From: an uncultured Bacteroidales bacterium
GTDB lineage: Bacteria > Bacteroidota > Bacteroidia > Bacteroidales > Bacteroidaceae
Assembly (NCBI GenBank): GCA_902763885.1
Contig: CACWTU010000002.1
Span: 124,001-188,000, forward strand
Direction of reading: 5' to 3'
Length of the DNA stretch: 64,000 bases
The position numbers and the translations under genes are program-made. The notes under the pieces were generated by a model. It searched no databases. It saw nothing but the letters and a program-made list of their open reading frames with translations, and was not told the DNA's origin. Each line of letters begins with the position of its first letter. Position 1 is the stretch's first letter. Positions 18,401-25,824 of the stretch are shown here, piece after piece.

Positions 18401-19229
18401 GGTCGGCTATAAGTTTGATTCAATGGAGGATGACCAACCTAAATTGATAAGTATGGATCAAGGAATTGTTCTTGATGCCGTTGATGTTGAGGCTGAAGCA
18501 GGAAAACGTCAGTTCATTGATTATGATACCTTTACATCATTTGACGCAGAGGAGGATGCAGAGAATGAACTTGATATGGGAGAATACACCACTAATGTTG
18601 AAGGGTATTTCCTGGATCGTGGTATCAGATTTGGAAATGAATATATAGATGGGGTAAAAGACGGTGACATGTACATTGAGAATGGAGTAAAACCCTTCTT
18701 TTATGTGCATAACCAGAAGAAATTGCTTGACAAGAAACCATTTGACAATCCCATGCAGATAGATATGATAGATGTCAAGAGCATTCTTGTTTATGACCAG
18801 CCCATGACTCTACACGAACTGACCCGATTAACTCCACTGCTTAATGACTATCATAGAAAGCACATTGATACCGAGTGGTTCCAGAAGGTTGAAACAAGTT
18901 GGGATAGGTATTATCTGATAGACATACAGATCAAAGAAGACAAGAATCTGCTGTTCTATGGAGAGATCCGTGATATGGGACGCAGGGTTATTAAAGTACA
19001 AGGCTACTCAAGACCAGTCAGTTTCTATTCACCCCAGTATCCGGAAGGACCTATAGAAGGTAATGTAGATGCGCGCCGCACGCTCTACTGGAATCCCAAC
19101 GTGATAACCGATGAAGAAGGCCACGCCCGCGTCGAGTTCTACAACAACAGCTTCACCCGCCGCTTCACCATCAATGCTGCCGGCATCACCGCCTCCGGCA
19201 TCCCCTATATCCTTAACCAGAATTGGTGA
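15429..19229 (+). CDS. Large exported CarboxypepD_reg/MG2-like protein, paralog 2 (1266 aa)
   Basis: Same architecture as the preceding gene: signal peptide (1-19, ILYGQ), CarboxypepD_reg-like domain (~20-103), a family-specific middle, an MG2-like module from about residue 432, and a macroglobulin-like C-terminal segment ending GIPYILNQNW. The ATG is 1 bp after the previous stop, so the two are co-transcribed. Overall similarity to paralog 1 is clear but diverged, except for the last 116 nt before the tail, which differ by a single base (15287-15402 versus 19089-19204), suggesting recent gene conversion. The TGA stop runs straight into a palindrome (19230-19254). Function unknown; see paralog 1 for possibilities. 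Confidence 0.8.
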   Translation: MKRLLFALLSLIPAILYGQNTITGYVVDSKTREPLPSATVYINGTTKGTTTDKDGRFELKDVSFPTTVVFSFVGYKPQARDLDRVPDKMTVALETNDKLPEVVISGKVKKRDLNYFKRMFLGDDYWGRNAVIKNEQVITIDISESSRPVEIEDKRAVESSEITTVFRARASEPILIDLPLLGYELYVDLVEFKTTNTKTRCSSGIGGTLDINNRTLCDILGYFYYKPYDNLKRRQAQRIEENRRKAYWNSSQHFLRSFYEDRLAENGYNLFTKELIMEVVNRDTIPVPESFPVDIKEHSLFLGNNRMMIYGLKGPVLFLRYYQQRDGSPLDLKESSDALRHKDFSESTILMWQDTCIFYKDGGVADNNILFGGCISEKKVGACLPDDYTPAVSERKESKERVRYELAVKDSSSYTKELMRFAGNIRQFNELFPQEKVYLEFDNTAYFQGEDIWFKAFITHATTLERAPSGVLYVDFLAPTGQLLMQQKLEIVDGQADGSISLIDEGTAQSREKRGVVAYPSGFYEIRAYTQNMLDFSPEAIFSRVIPVYTQPKYVGDYDKSHVVSYQDNSLVENIRKESDATKGHNNSVHVSFYPEGGDLINGLPCKVAFKVTGGDAFGIKGTLVVPGLDDSVLTVHDGMGSFIITPKGAGTVQFITPDGKSTRFILPKPVRSGYSMITNSSSDSLLQVNIWRTLDRKGEPVALTVTCRGDIIYFEEIKDSIDSNLNIDCSSWPIGVCRMTLYDRNGMILSSRSIFHNNDEFRSPTIIANTDSLSHQAFGKEVLEFKLNDKDGIPLRDRFCLSVRDVADYGNGMNDNLLTNLLLSSDLRGYIHDPAWYLESNDKEHREALNLLTLVQGWERYEWQTMTGLKDFEEKHRIETGLTLNGWIQSYHKRKPVADIDIYATLVPDKKTFWSIDKFKHRTDSTGYFGFDLSDFYGEGKFTINLMSTKRSGQSKYERHKRITLERAERPAPRPFLKQEMDLNHNKLQLVGYKFDSMEDDQPKLISMDQGIVLDAVDVEAEAGKRQFIDYDTFTSFDAEEDAENELDMGEYTTNVEGYFLDRGIRFGNEYIDGVKDGDMYIENGVKPFFYVHNQKKLLDKKPFDNPMQIDMIDVKSILVYDQPMTLHELTRLTPLLNDYHRKHIDTEWFQKVETSWDRYYLIDIQIKEDKNLLFYGEIRDMGRRVIKVQGYSRPVSFYSPQYPEGPIEGNVDARRTLYWNPNVITDEEGHARVEFYNNSFTRRFTINAAGITASGIPYILNQNW
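19089..19204 (+). repeat. 116-bp segment nearly identical to 15287-15402
   Basis: Partner copy inside the 3' end of paralog 2. The last ~25 nt are also present unchanged in paralog 3 (near 21893-21918). Confidence 0.85.
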
Positions 19230-19263
19230 CCCAAAAGGGACTGTCCCTTTTGGGCCATTTTTC
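19230..19263 (+). terminator. GGGAC(T)GTCCC-core hairpin between paralogs 2 and 3
   Basis: Arms 19230-19240 and 19244-19254 form a perfect 11-bp stem with core GGGACTGTCCC, followed by a short T run. It begins directly after the TGA stop of paralog 2. It may attenuate or end transcription before paralog 3, and belongs to the dispersed hairpin family also found at 21944 and 40968. Confidence 0.75.
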
Positions 19264-19309
19264 ACCTGATTTGTTTGATTTTAAGTGCAATTGTTTTTTC
19301 TTTGCTGTA

Positions 19310-21943
19310 ATGAGACGCCTGATTGCTTTAACCCTGACCTTAGTCCTGTGCTTTCCTCATGTGAGTGCGGAGGATATTGACATGCAGGGTTCTAATGAAT
19401 CAGCTGGCGTCACTGGTGATCTGATGCGTTTTGCGGGCAACATACACCACTTCAACAGCATATTTCCGCAGGAAAAGGTCTATCTACAATTTGACAACAC
19501 GTCATATTACAGCGGAGAGACTATTTGGTTTAAGGCTTTTGTGGTAAGCGTAACCACACTGCAGCGTGCGCAGAGCAAGGTCCTTTATGTAGACCTGATA
19601 TCACCTACAGGCACATTGCTCAAACAACAAAAACTCAAGATTGAGGATGGCCAGGCCGATGGTTCTTTCTCCCTCCTGGACGGTACTGTGTCACAAGCAA
19701 ATGAGAAGCGTGGAAGAATTGGTTATCCCAGCGGCTTCTATGAGGTCCGTGCATATACCAACTATATGCTCAACTTCAGTGAGGAAAGCGTGTTCTCACG
19801 CGTGTTTGCCGTTTATGAGAAACCCCAGCAGGAGGGAGGCTACTACACAGAGAACCCCACCATTAAACAGCACAAGCGGGAATCTTGGGAACTCCGGCCC
19901 AAGACTGAAAAGCCAAACAAAATCAACTGCTCGTTCTATCCTGAAGGCGGTCATATCGTAATGGGCAAGCCCTGCCGCATAGCTTTCAAGATAACTGATG
20001 ATACCGGATTAGGGGTTGACGCCACAGGGGTTCTTAAAAGCAGTGGCCTGACCTTCTCAACGCTCCATGATGGCATGGGCTTCTTTACATTCATACCCCA
20101 GAACAATCGCAATCTGGTTGAAATAACCGTAGGAGATAAATCACAAACTTTTGAACTGCCACGCACAGAGAGTATAGGCTGTGCTCTCTCCGTTAATCCT
20201 TACGGCACGGATAGCGTAAAACTTAAAGTTGACTGTACATCAGGTTTGGCAGACAACTGCATCGGCATGACTTTGACCTGTCGGGGTGAACTGTTGGATT
20301 TCTGTACTTTTGATATAAACCAACCTGTAGAGAAAACCATTTCTATGCGCGGCGTACCTGAAGGAGTATGCCGCATACACATATTTGACAGTGCAGGTAA
20401 TATCTACGCCAGCCGTTCCATCTACCATCACAGCCAGGAATTCAAGGCTCCGATATTAGAGGTCATCCCGGACAAACAATACTACAATCCGTTTGAGAAA
20501 GTTGCGTTAAGTTTCAGTCTCAAGGATGGGCAAGGCAATCCTTTACAGAACAGTTTCTGTCTCTCCGTGCGTGATGTCCGTGGTCAGGCTAACGCGTGTG
20601 CTGATGATTTGCGTACATCACTCTTGCTTTCATCGGAACTTAAAGGTCTCATCGAGAATCCTTCATGGTATTTTGAATCAGATGCTCCTGAACGCGACCA
20701 GGCTCTTGACCTGCTCATGCTTGTGCAGGGATGGGAACGTTATGACTGGATGACCATGACCGGACAGAAGGACTTTAGCGGGTCACATCATGTTGAAGAG
20801 TCATTGGCAATGAACGGTTGGATACTGAACTCATCAGGCAAGAAGACTCTTGCGGGCATAAAGATAAATGCCCTGTTGGTCATGCAGCTACAGGATGAGC
20901 GTATCACCCGGAAATACTCCTGCGCAACTGATACATCGGGCTATTTCAGCATAGATATAGAACCGGAATTCTATGGCAGGGCTTCATTTGGAATTCATGC
21001 CAAAGCGCGCAAACGCCTGATAGGCCCCGATGCTCGTATCATGTTTGAGCGTTCCATGAAACCGGCCATACGTCCATATTTGCAGCAGGAACTTGTATTC
21101 AACAGCAGGCTGAGCATGCCTGTCCAATCCCATGGTATAAAACAGCAGGATATAGATGACCAACTTCCCGCTGTCATTAATGTCGATGAAGGTATCTTGT
21201 TGCCTGACGTTGACATAAGCGAGAAACGCAAGTACATAGACTACTTTACATTTACCGCCTATGATGTAGGCACGGATGCGGAGGTTGAAATGGACAAGGG
21301 TGAATACACTACCGATATGATGGGCTACCTTATTGACAAAGGCTATGCGTTCTTCAATACGCTAAATGACGGGGTACTGATAAACGGATACAAGCCATTC
21401 TTCTACATCCATGATGCCAACAGCTTCTATTATGCCGGCTCAAATGCCAACCCTGACACCAAGTACCTTAAAAGCATTCTGGTTTACGATGATCTTGTAT
21501 CTATGGCCGATATACTTAAGGAATGCACCTTGATGCCCAAGGACATGAGAAATCCCCTAACGTCTCCTTTTATCTCCATCAAGGAATACGCCCCGGAGTT
21601 TGACCGTGAAATGAACGAGCGGTATCTGCTTATTGACATCCTTGTAAAGGAGCGTAAAGACCTGGGTAAAAAGGGAGACATCTATAACATAAACAAACGC
21701 ATCACCACAATAGACGGCTACTCAATTCCATATGTTTTCTACTCTCCGGAGTATCCTGAAGGTCCTATCCCCGGTGATGTGGATTATCGTCGCACCATCT
21801 ACTGGAATCCCAATGTTGTGACTGATTCAACCGGTTCCGCTCAAGTGGAGTTTTACAACAACAGCTACAGCACCCGGTTCAACATCAGCGGAGCCGGCAT
21901 CACCGCCTCCGGCATCCCCTACATCCTAAACCAAAACTGGTGA
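19310..21943 (+). CDS. Exported MG2-like protein, short paralog 3 (877 aa)
   Basis: Third member of the tandem family. The open frame extends to 19223 but the first ~29 codons read across the terminator hairpin; the ATG at 19310 gives a proper signal peptide (MRRLIALTLTLVLCFPHVSA). It lacks the N-terminal CarboxypepD_reg domain and the following ~330-residue region of its neighbours, starting almost directly with the MG2-like module (FPQEKVYLQFDNTSYYSGE from about residue 52). The remainder aligns through to the same C-terminal GIPYILNQNW. The domain difference suggests that the MG2-containing part works on its own. The TGA stop again abuts a palindrome, here a perfect 27-bp one. Function unknown. 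Confidence 0.78.
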   Translation: MRRLIALTLTLVLCFPHVSAEDIDMQGSNESAGVTGDLMRFAGNIHHFNSIFPQEKVYLQFDNTSYYSGETIWFKAFVVSVTTLQRAQSKVLYVDLISPTGTLLKQQKLKIEDGQADGSFSLLDGTVSQANEKRGRIGYPSGFYEVRAYTNYMLNFSEESVFSRVFAVYEKPQQEGGYYTENPTIKQHKRESWELRPKTEKPNKINCSFYPEGGHIVMGKPCRIAFKITDDTGLGVDATGVLKSSGLTFSTLHDGMGFFTFIPQNNRNLVEITVGDKSQTFELPRTESIGCALSVNPYGTDSVKLKVDCTSGLADNCIGMTLTCRGELLDFCTFDINQPVEKTISMRGVPEGVCRIHIFDSAGNIYASRSIYHHSQEFKAPILEVIPDKQYYNPFEKVALSFSLKDGQGNPLQNSFCLSVRDVRGQANACADDLRTSLLLSSELKGLIENPSWYFESDAPERDQALDLLMLVQGWERYDWMTMTGQKDFSGSHHVEESLAMNGWILNSSGKKTLAGIKINALLVMQLQDERITRKYSCATDTSGYFSIDIEPEFYGRASFGIHAKARKRLIGPDARIMFERSMKPAIRPYLQQELVFNSRLSMPVQSHGIKQQDIDDQLPAVINVDEGILLPDVDISEKRKYIDYFTFTAYDVGTDAEVEMDKGEYTTDMMGYLIDKGYAFFNTLNDGVLINGYKPFFYIHDANSFYYAGSNANPDTKYLKSILVYDDLVSMADILKECTLMPKDMRNPLTSPFISIKEYAPEFDREMNERYLLIDILVKERKDLGKKGDIYNINKRITTIDGYSIPYVFYSPEYPEGPIPGDVDYRRTIYWNPNVVTDSTGSAQVEFYNNSYSTRFNISGAGITASGIPYILNQNW

Positions 21944-22010
21944 CCCAAAAGGGACAGTCCCCCTTGTGCCGTTTTTTAAAAATGGCACAAGGGGGACTGT
22001 CCCTTTTGGG
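21944..22010. repeat. Perfect 27-bp inverted repeat, GGGACAGTCCC family
   Basis: Arms 21944-21970 and 21984-22010 are exact reverse complements separated by 13 A/T-rich nt. Each arm itself contains the GGGAC(A/T)GTCCC core palindrome, so the element looks like two family hairpins head to head. It begins directly after the stop of paralog 3 and will act as a strong terminator. Confidence 0.9.
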
Positions 22011-22081
22011 CCACGCGGTCCCGGAGGGCCGCCAAGCGAGCGGAGTGAGCGCTTTTGCGAAGCAAAATAAAAAAAGGAAAT

Positions 22082-22156
22082 AGTTCAAACCTGCTAAGGA
22101 TCACAACGAAAAAGGCGGCAAAGCCGCCTCGTTGTGATCCTTAGCAGATTTGAACT
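22082..22156. repeat. 28-bp inverted duplication of the tRNA-Val(GAC) 3' end with internal terminator
   Basis: Arm 22082-22109 copies, in opposite orientation and with one mismatch, arm 22129-22156, which covers the T loop, T stem, acceptor 3' strand and trailer of tRNA-Val(GAC). Between them AGGCGGC/GCCGCCT (22112-22118 with 22122-22128) forms a 7-bp stem with an AAA loop. Read on the minus strand it ends in T's and is the tRNA terminator. Confidence 0.85.
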
Positions 22157-22209
22157 GCTGACCTCTTGCCTGTCAAGCAAGCGCTCTAAACCAACTGAGC
22201 TAAAGGATC
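22135..22209 (-). tRNA. tRNA-Val(GAC)
   Basis: A 75-nt cloverleaf on the minus strand: acceptor GATCCTT/AAGGATC, anticodon stem CTTGC/GCAAG with loop TTGACAG (anticodon GAC, reading GUC/GUU), T stem AGCAG/CTGCT with loop TTCAAAT, and discriminator A. CCA is not encoded. Its anticodon arm and variable loop are almost the same as those of tRNA-Val(CAC) at 11109, in inverted orientation about 11 kb away. Confidence 0.95.
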
Positions 22210-22460
22210 AAATCCTGCTCTCCTGAACTGAAAGCATGGCAAAGGTACACCATTTTCCTGAAAATGCAATATTAGCCTGATGCTCTTTTGGAATCTCCAT
22301 ATGGCAAATGAGGTTAAAATTGTATAATTGTGGTAATTATATGTAATGCGCGTAGGGCAGGTGTTACAATGAGGGCTGGAAATGTGTAATTTCGCGGCCG
22401 AAAACGAAAAGTGTTAAATTAACAATGTCGGCAAACGGTCGGCGTAAATGATGTAACTTT
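22210..22460. other. Intergenic region upstream of the SulP transporter
   Basis: No gene is seen in these 251 nt. A TAATTTCG element at 22387-22394 is a one-base variant of the -7 consensus and is shared, with flanking GTAATTTCGCG, with the parC upstream region (59560s). The tRNA-Val promoter should lie at the left end on the minus strand but no clear consensus was found. Confidence 0.4.
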
Positions 22461-24137
22461 ATGAATCTTAGAGGTTTCCAACCTAAACTGTTCTCTACTC
22501 TTAAGAACGGTTATGACAAACAAACTCTTGTTCAGGACCTGCTTGCAGGTGTAATTGTAGGTATAGTGGCTCTGCCACTTGCCATCGCATTCGGTATCGC
22601 ATCGGGAGCTACTCCTGAGGCGGGTATTCTCACTGCTATCGTAGCAGGTTTCATCATCTCTTTCTTTGGCGGAAGCAAGGTGCAGATAGGCGGTCCTACA
22701 GGAGCGTTTATTGTAATTGTGTATGGAATAATTCAGGAATACGGCATGAGCGGGCTCTGCATAGCCACGTTTATGGCGGGTGCATTCCTGATCCTGATGG
22801 GTGTCCTGCATTTGGGAACCATAATCAAGTATATTCCTTATCCCATTGTGGTAGGTTTTACAAGCGGTATTGCCCTTACAATATTCGCAACACAGATAAA
22901 GGATCTGTTCGGACTCCAGATAGAGAGTGTTCCGGCTGGTTTCATTGATAAATGGGCTGTCTATTTCCAGCATTTTGACACTGTGAGCTGGTGGTCACTG
23001 CTGATAGGCGTGGGCAGCATACTGATCATTATTTTTACTCCTAAGATCAGTCGAAAACTTCCTGGTTCTCTGGCGGCAATCATCATTATGACAGTTGTCT
23101 GCCTCATACTGCGCAGCTTAGGCGTGGAGGGCGTTGAGACCATCGGTGACCGTTTCTCAATATCAACAGAACTGCCGCAGGCCGAGGTACCCAAAATCAG
23201 TTGGGAAAACATTACGCGTCTGGCTCAGCCCGCTATGGTGATTGCCATGCTGGGTGCAATAGAGTCATTGCTCTCGGCAGCTGTGGCCGATGGTGTGATT
23301 GGCGACCGTCATGACAGTAACCAGGAACTTGTGGCACAGGGTATTGCCAATATGGTATCGCCTCTGATAGGCGGAATACCTGCCACAGGCGCAATAGCAC
23401 GAACCATGACCAACATCAACAACGGCGGGCGCACTCCCATTGCCGGAATCGCGCACGCCATTGTCTTGGCTCTCATCTACCTCTTCCTGATGCCGCTTGT
23501 CAAGTTCATCCCCATGGCTTGCCTGGCCGGTATTCTGGTTGTGGTATCATATAACATGAGTGAATGGCGCAGTTTCAAGGCCATACTCAAGAACCCCAAG
23601 TCCGATATCGTAGTACTGTTGGTTACATTCTTCCTCACGGTGATATTCGACCTTACCATTGCAATTGAAGTTGGTGTCCTGATTGCCTGCCTGCTCTGCA
23701 TGAAACGTATGGCTGAGACCACCAATGTTTCAGTGTTGAGCGATGAGATTGACCCAAGTGCCGATACTGACGTGCAGGGTAACCTAGAGCATCTGGTTAT
23801 TCCTGAGGGTGTCAAGGTGTATGAGATTAACGGTCCGTATTTCTTTGGCATAGGTAACAAGTTTGAGGAGATGATGGGCGATATGGGTGGTCGCGCCAAG
23901 GTGCGCATAATCCGTATGCGTAAGGTTCCGTTCATTGATTCAACCGGTGTTCACAACCTGCAGAACATGTGCCGCATGTGCTCTCAGATGGGTGTCAAGG
24001 TAGTCCTTTCCGGCGTGAATCCCCAGGTTATGAAGGTTATTGAGGATGCGGGGATGGATGATATTGTGGGGAAGGAGAATATCTGCAGCCACATAAATAT
24101 CGCTCTCAAACGGGCTCAAGAGATAATTGATAATTGA
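22461..24137 (+). CDS. SulP family anion transporter with STAS domain
   Basis: Inner-membrane transporter of the SLC26/SulP family (sulfate, bicarbonate or other anion uptake). The N-terminal ~430 residues contain the family's hydrophobic helices and signatures: DLLAGVIVGIVALPLAIAFGIASG near residue 25, GPTGAFIVIVYGII, and GGIPATGAIARTMTNINNGG near residue 300. The C-terminal STAS domain (~440-555) has VPFIDSTGVHNLQNM, the conserved loop. Substrate cannot be decided from sequence; Bacteroidales homologs are usually just called sulfate permease. It is a single-gene unit closed by a hairpin terminator at 24159. Confidence 0.92.
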   Translation: MNLRGFQPKLFSTLKNGYDKQTLVQDLLAGVIVGIVALPLAIAFGIASGATPEAGILTAIVAGFIISFFGGSKVQIGGPTGAFIVIVYGIIQEYGMSGLCIATFMAGAFLILMGVLHLGTIIKYIPYPIVVGFTSGIALTIFATQIKDLFGLQIESVPAGFIDKWAVYFQHFDTVSWWSLLIGVGSILIIIFTPKISRKLPGSLAAIIIMTVVCLILRSLGVEGVETIGDRFSISTELPQAEVPKISWENITRLAQPAMVIAMLGAIESLLSAAVADGVIGDRHDSNQELVAQGIANMVSPLIGGIPATGAIARTMTNINNGGRTPIAGIAHAIVLALIYLFLMPLVKFIPMACLAGILVVVSYNMSEWRSFKAILKNPKSDIVVLLVTFFLTVIFDLTIAIEVGVLIACLLCMKRMAETTNVSVLSDEIDPSADTDVQGNLEHLVIPEGVKVYEINGPYFFGIGNKFEEMMGDMGGRAKVRIIRMRKVPFIDSTGVHNLQNMCRMCSQMGVKVVLSGVNPQVMKVIEDAGMDDIVGKENICSHINIALKRAQEIIDN

Positions 24138-24248
24138 GAATTGAAAATTGAAAATTATAAAAAATGACGATCCGAATGGACCGTCATTTTTTAATGTCGC
24201 GGGTGTTACGCACCGCATGGTTAATTTTCAATTTTCAATTTTCAATTT
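24131..24248. repeat. Inverted AATTGAAAATTG repeats around a terminator
   Basis: An A/T-rich stretch built of TTGAAAA units (24131-24156) is mirrored by TTTTCAA units (24222-24248); 24 of 25 positions match in inverted orientation. The same motif recurs between murE and mraY (29811-29843). Confidence 0.75.
24159..24192 (+). terminator. Terminator after the SulP gene
   Basis: An 11-bp A/T-flanked stem (24159-24169 with 24182-24192) plus an inner TCC/GGA stem around a GAAT loop; ends in six T's and could work in both directions. Confidence 0.85.
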
Positions 24249-24362
24249 ATCAACATCCTGATAAACTTCCCAAAAGTAATGCTTTAACCATCTGCAGCTA
24301 AGATTCTAATCATCAGTCCGCTGAGTTATCAACAGGTAGTTAAAAACTTTTTTAAATAAAAA

Positions 24363-24387
24363 GTGGGGAAATGTGGGTGGAAGTGGA
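24363..24387 (+). promoter_or_regulatory. MraZ operator: three GTGGR boxes at 10-bp spacing
   Basis: GTGGG (24363-24367), GTGGG (24373-24377) and GTGGA (24383-24387), each followed by a 5-nt spacer, form a direct-repeat array with one-helical-turn periodicity. MraZ is known to bind tandem TGGGN-type boxes with 5-nt spacers upstream of its own gene. The array covers the -33 region of the promoter below, consistent with autorepression of the dcw cluster. Confidence 0.8.
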
Positions 24388-24398
24388 GTGAAAAGTTA

Positions 24399-24406
24399 TA
24401 ACTTTG
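24399..24406 (+). promoter_or_regulatory. -7 element of the mraZ/dcw promoter
   Basis: TAACTTTG matches TAnnTTTG exactly. It overlaps the TTG at 24404, which rules that codon out as the mraZ start. Confidence 0.7.
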
Positions 24407-24433
24407 AATCCGAATATCGATTATCAGCAAAGA

Positions 24434-24889
24434 ATGAGTTTCATAGGTCAGTTCCCAGTGCGTCTGGATGCCAAGAACAGGGCATTCATGCCGGCCGGAT
24501 TCCGCCGCATACTGCAGCAGTCCGGTGTCCAGACCTTAGTGGTCCGCAAGGATTACTTTGAGAACTGTCTTGTGGTATATCCTGCACAGCAGTGGCAGGA
24601 GGAGATAGCCGGAGTGCGGGCCAAGTTGAACCGTTTTGACGGAAATCAGCAGATGGTATATCGCAAACTGGTGTCAGAGGCTCAGGAGGTGCAGCTGGAC
24701 AGCAATGGTCGTATGCTGCTGCCACAGGCGTTGCTTGACAAGGTGGGCATTAAGCAGGATGCGCTGTTTGTGGGTATGGAGCAGACCATAGAGATATGGG
24801 CTCCTGATATAGCCGCAGGTACAGGCAGCCAGCCGTTCATTTCAGACAGCGAGTTTGCCGATAGTCTGAAAAAATTCATGACTGAGTGA
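24434..24889 (+). CDS. mraZ: MraZ, transcriptional regulator of the dcw cluster
   Basis: DNA-binding repressor with two AbrB-like halves, first gene of the division and cell wall cluster. The 151-residue product has the N-terminal FIGQFPVRLDAKNRAFMPAGFR motif and the second-repeat VQLDSNGRMLLPQALL motif (around residues 95-110), the two DxxGR-type turns that contact DNA. The start is taken at ATG 24434 since it gives the canonical N-terminus and lies 28 bp past the -7 element. Its likely operator (three GTGGR boxes, 24363-24387) lies just upstream. Confidence 0.93.
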   Translation: MSFIGQFPVRLDAKNRAFMPAGFRRILQQSGVQTLVVRKDYFENCLVVYPAQQWQEEIAGVRAKLNRFDGNQQMVYRKLVSEAQEVQLDSNGRMLLPQALLDKVGIKQDALFVGMEQTIEIWAPDIAAGTGSQPFISDSEFADSLKKFMTE

Positions 24890-24914
24890 TACATGCAACA
24901 TACATAACAGGTAA

Positions 24915-25823
24915 GTGGACACAATCGGGACATATCATGTGCCGGTCCTTCTCAAACAAAGCGTAGAAGGGCTTGTGGTGGACCCTGACGGGGTCTATGT
25001 GGATGCCACCTTCGGTGGTGGTGGCCACTCGCGCGAAATAGTGTCCATACTCAGTAACAAGGGTCATCTGTACGGTTTTGATCAGGATGCCGATGCCATG
25101 AATAACATAATCAAGGATGACCGGTTTACGTTTGTTTATTCCAATTTCCGCTATATGAGCAATTTCATGCGCTGGTATGGGCATGAAAAGGTGAATGGCA
25201 TACTGGCTGATCTGGGGGTGTCATGGCATCATTTTGATGACAGTACCCGTGGGTTCTCATTCCGTTTTGAGGGGCCTATTGATATGCGCATGAACCAGAA
25301 GGAGGGGATAAAGGCATCGGATATACTTAATGAATATCCTGAGGAACGTCTGGCGCAACTGTTCTGGCTGTACGGAGAGTTGCAGAACGGCCGTCAGATA
25401 GCACAGACTATAGGCAAGGCCCGTAAGAACGGCCGTTTGGAGACTGTAACCCAGTTACTGGATGCCATACGTCCCGTAATAGGCCGTGAACGTGAAAAAA
25501 AGGATACCGCAAAACTGTTCCAGGCGCTGCGCATGGAGGTGAACCATGAGGTTGATGCCCTGCGCGAAATGCTGACAGGTGCTGTGGGGTTGCTTGACAA
25601 AGGTGGCCGATTGGTGGTGATAACATATCACTCCATTGAGGATCGCATGGTCAAGAACCTGATGAAAAGCGGAAACATAGAGGGTGAGATAAAGACTGAT
25701 TTCTACGGAAACCGTGAAGTGCCGTTTAAGGCTATCGGGAAACCTGTTGTTCCCGATGCTGCAGAGCAGGCCGCCAACCCGCGTTCCCGCAGCGCAAAAC
25801 TGAGAATTGCCGAGAAGTTGTGA
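24915..25823 (+). CDS. rsmH: RsmH, 16S rRNA m4C1402 methyltransferase
   Basis: S-adenosylmethionine-dependent enzyme (formerly MraW) that methylates N4 of C1402 in the 30S P site. The 302-aa product starts with the typical YHVPVLLKQSVEGL and contains the SAM-binding VDATFGGGGHSREI, GFDQDADAM, GILADLGVSWHHFDD and, near the C-terminus, ITYHSIEDRMVKNLM and NPRSRSAKLRIAEKL motifs. The start is GTG 24915, 25 bp after mraZ; no ATG gives a sensible N-terminus. It is the second gene of the dcw operon and its stop is 1 bp from the next ATG. Confidence 0.96.
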   Translation: MDTIGTYHVPVLLKQSVEGLVVDPDGVYVDATFGGGGHSREIVSILSNKGHLYGFDQDADAMNNIIKDDRFTFVYSNFRYMSNFMRWYGHEKVNGILADLGVSWHHFDDSTRGFSFRFEGPIDMRMNQKEGIKASDILNEYPEERLAQLFWLYGELQNGRQIAQTIGKARKNGRLETVTQLLDAIRPVIGREREKKDTAKLFQALRMEVNHEVDALREMLTGAVGLLDKGGRLVVITYHSIEDRMVKNLMKSGNIEGEIKTDFYGNREVPFKAIGKPVVPDAAEQAANPRSRSAKLRIAEKL

Positions 25824-25824
25824 T

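Noticed and set aside
11109-22209. Integrated prophage or conjugative element between the two tRNA-Val genes
   Set aside because: No integrase, relaxase, phage or conjugation gene is present; the block contains only the three paralogs.
22419-22973. 184-codon open frame antisense to the SulP gene
   Set aside because: Shadow of a well-supported transporter; composition matches antisense of codon-biased coding sequence, no protein family features.
24404-24406. TTG as the mraZ start
   Set aside because: It lies inside the TAACTTTG -7 element; ATG 24434 gives the canonical MraZ N-terminus.
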